NCBI GenBank assembly: GCA_027596035.1
Contig: JADGJA010000006.1
Coordinates: forward strand, 1 to 64,000
Length of the DNA: 64,000 bases
Reading direction: 5' to 3'
Origin: Thoreauomyces humboldtii
Lineage: Eukaryota; Chytridiomycota; Chytridiomycetes; Spizellomycetales; Powellomycetaceae
The translations under genes and the position numbers were made by a program. The first letter of the stretch is position 1, and each line of letters opens with the position of its first letter. Below, piece after piece: positions 62,075 through 64,000 of the stretch. The notes beneath the pieces were generated by a model. It did no database searches, had not been told where the DNA came from, and saw only the letters and a program-made list of their open reading frames with translations.

Positions 62075-63360
62075 TCATTCCTGCGGTGGTTGCCAATCTT
62101 CATATAACAGATCTGCACTGCGGAGATTTCGAACCACTTGTTCATATGTTGCGTCATATGCATCTAAATTGCAAGTTAAATCAGTTTGGCGAGCGAGCCG
62201 TTGCTCAAGAACCTTCTTGAGATACCTAATGCGCCAAGGCCCATAAGGCTATCCGCGTATGCTGTGAGTTGCTCGATTGATTGCTTACGCTCAGCTGCTT
62301 TTGGATCCTCCTAGTAAAGCACATGCGGTCAGTATCGATATATTTGCGATCTCCCAACCGACGCTACCTCTACAACTGGTTCCGGGTTCGCACCCTTTTT
62401 GTTTTTTCGCCATTTGTTTTTATTCGTTGCAGGTTTATTCCCTGCTAACCGCCGGAGAGCCTGCACACGGAATTGTGGTGAGTTATTCCGCAGATTGCGT
62501 TGACAAGTCTGGCGCACTTCACCTTTGGAATAGACTCGCCCGGTTTCATGAGATGAATCGCTTTGAGCCAAATGTGATTTGGGTCTCGCACGCCATCGAT
62601 CTCAGCCTCCGACTCGTTTGCGAGCTCCTCTTGCTTCGCATGTGCAGCTCTCGCCTTCTCCATGTCGTTCTTTGTTACACCCTGCAGCCAGCTATCGTGT
62701 ATCAAATGCTCGTCCCGCTTCCGGATGTAGTGTCCCGATTCGTCGAAGTCCCTGCAGGAAGACGACACGTTTGAGCATCAAGGGTTTTGACTGCAACCAG
62801 TCTGCAGAATCCCGAACATACCCCTCTTCCATCTCCTCCTCCATGTTGAATGGCGTGAGTTTCACTTCTCCCGCAAAGTCCTCTGCGTCGTCCCTCCAGA
62901 CTTGTCCCTCGATGCTCTCGAGACGCAGGAACTTGTCCTCCTTTTTGCCTCCATTTGTCGAACCAGTAGCCGCAGGGAGAGGAGCTTCGGCCTCGTCTGC
63001 AAACATGTCTCCCTCCTCCTCTACGACTTCCGCCCCGTCCTCCTCCGCTCCCGAAGAATCGGACTCGCTGTCGTAGCCTTCCATCTTCACCGCCCCTCTT
63101 CGTCCTTTCACTGCAAAAAAGAATGACCAATTAGCTCACTGGTAGGAAACAAATGCAGAAACGGTTGATACGAAACTCAGTTCCAGATCTTCCGAGTCGT
63201 CCACGTCCTTCGTGTGAGCTTGGGCCACGCCTGAGGCATCGAGGTATTCTGCTTCTCCGATCCGCACACGCTTCCTGGGTCCATTGTTCTTGACGTGGAC
63301 TCCGGTACCGAGAAGGACGTCGTCTTCCTCTTGCTTTCGTTTGTGGCTTGGTGAGAACAT
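62075..63360 (-). CDS. LIN1: LIN1/CD2BP2 (U5 snRNP 52K) homolog, GYF domain not found
   Basis: CD2BP2/Lin1 binds the U5 snRNP protein PRP6/DIM1 complex during snRNP assembly. Six exons: MFSPSHKRKQEEDD to LELS (63360 to about 63182), LKGRRGAVKMEGYDSESDS to VKLTPFNMEEEMEEG, DFDESGHYIRKRDEHLIHDS, ALRRLAGNKPATNKNKWRKN, EDPKAAERKQSIEQLTAYAD, and DAYDATYEQVVRNLRSADLL ending WQPPQE at TGA 62075. The block TPFNMEEEMEEG(x)FD...R...IHDSWL is the family signature. All joins keep frame (for example GAGG|GTATGT...GCAG|GGACTT). The C-terminal GYF domain of human CD2BP2 and yeast Lin1 (WxxxxxxxxxxGPF...GYF) is not encoded before the stop or in the minus-strand frames just beyond. An ATG at 63381 would add seven residues. 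Confidence 0.88.
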
Positions 63361-63658
63361 GGTTGTCAAGTTCGTGAGCATTTCCTGGGCTTGTTCTCGA
63401 AACCAAAGCTCAACGCCAAAACTGCGTTGATGAACGTGGTCGGCTGAACTGTCGAATTTTAATCACTTTTCGGACACTTTTCGGACACATTCTCGCACCT
63501 CGGCATCTTGTTGCGACGGCATGCCGATAGAGGTTTGACGGACACATAGCTAGCAGTGGGCAACGATAATAAAGTGCAAGATGATGGGCCCACCCCGTAA
63601 TAACAGTCGGCTGGCGCCCGCTTCCACGTCACGCGTCGTTTCTTCCAGCAACAAGGAA

Positions 63659-64000
63659 AATGGCCGACCCGCGCCCGCCCAAGGCCAACAAAAGGTGAGG
63701 CGCCGACGACAGGCGAAAGCTGGACCGAGGTATAAGCATCTAACTGCCGCTACTTTGTAGCCTGCAGGAGGCTCCAGGATACCTCTCAGAACGACGGTAC
63801 GCTGAAACTCTTAATAACTTTTAAGTATTGGAACGCACTTCTGAGGGTTGCCTTGCAAAGCAGGGAACGACCAGTGTGAAGCCAGTGCCAGACTTCAGCA
63901 AACTGCACCTGAAATGGGAGTCCAAACTTTCAAACTCCAAAACGTACGTCCCGCGACAGCCGGAGTCCCATCCGCCCGGAAAAGCTCCTCTCGGCGCTGC
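63659..64000 (+). CDS. Start of an unrecognised gene, cut by the window end
   Basis: An ATG at 63659 opens MADPRPPKANK and reaches a clean GTGAGG donor. A short exon follows after TTTGTAG (63761) and ends at GTACGC. The next exon after AAAGCAG (63866) reads GTTSVKPVPDFSKLHLKWES and KLSNSKT. The PDFxKLHxxWExK pattern resembles a short motif in several microtubule- or spindle-associated proteins (TPX2/NuSAP-like), but it is too short to name the gene. The exon phases are not fully consistent, so the model is tentative. Confidence 0.4.

Overview
The window reads as nuclear DNA of a zoosporic (chytrid-type) fungus. Genes are compact, with introns mostly about 50-100 bases and consensus GT...AG ends. 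The gene set mixes fungal features (a Fet3-type ferroxidase with a C-terminal membrane anchor, HIS6 for histidine synthesis, LAS1) with genes that exist only in flagellated eukaryotes (the inner-arm dynein heavy chain DNAH1, CCDC146/MBO2 and a SAXO4-like axonemal protein). I cannot name genus or species. All family names rest on reading translated exons against remembered family motifs; no database search was run.

Layout, left to right. 0-1.1 kb: a possible small gene and tRNA-Arg(ACG). 1.35-3.6 kb (+): a Na+/H+ exchanger. 3.9-11.4 kb (all minus): CDT2 (CRL4 substrate receptor), a FET3-like multicopper oxidase and LAS1 (pre-rRNA ITS2 endonuclease). 11.8-15.7 kb (+): CCDC146, divergent from LAS1. 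15.7-18.9 kb: gene-poor, with a (GA)n tract and a diverged tandem duplication. 18.9-20.3 kb (+): PNG1. 20.8-21.3 kb (-): COX6A/COX13. 21.5-23.4 kb (-): the SAXO4/PPP1R32-like protein. 24.2-24.9 kb (+): a small protein with a UAP56-binding-like motif. 25.2-38.8 kb (+): the complete DNAH1 gene.

39.1-41.8 kb (-): GDT1 and a JmjC oxygenase. 42.1-44.8 kb (+): a DHHC palmitoyltransferase and HIS6. 44.8-52 kb is the accessory-looking part. It holds microsatellites, an unrecognised gene with a degenerate nuclease-like core, a three-copy inverted-repeat array (47305-47886), a probably broken secreted-protein gene and a divergent flavoprotein. 52.0-54.1 kb (+): a C19orf44-like (DUF4614) protein. 54.4-56.5 kb (-): DDX41. 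57.0-60.1 kb: two COP9 signalosome subunits, CSN2 (-) and CSN8 (+), head to head over a 329-base promoter. Then tRNA-Trp(CCA), an F-box/LRR gene (+), LIN1/CD2BP2 (-, apparently without its GYF domain) and the start of one more plus-strand gene.

Two functional themes recur. One is the axoneme: DNAH1, CCDC146, the SAXO4-like protein and possibly the DUF4614 protein. The other is cullin-RING control: CDT2, CSN2, CSN8 and an F-box protein. CSN removes NEDD8 from cullins, including CUL4 of CRL4-CDT2. No rRNA gene, CRISPR array, transposase or viral gene was seen.
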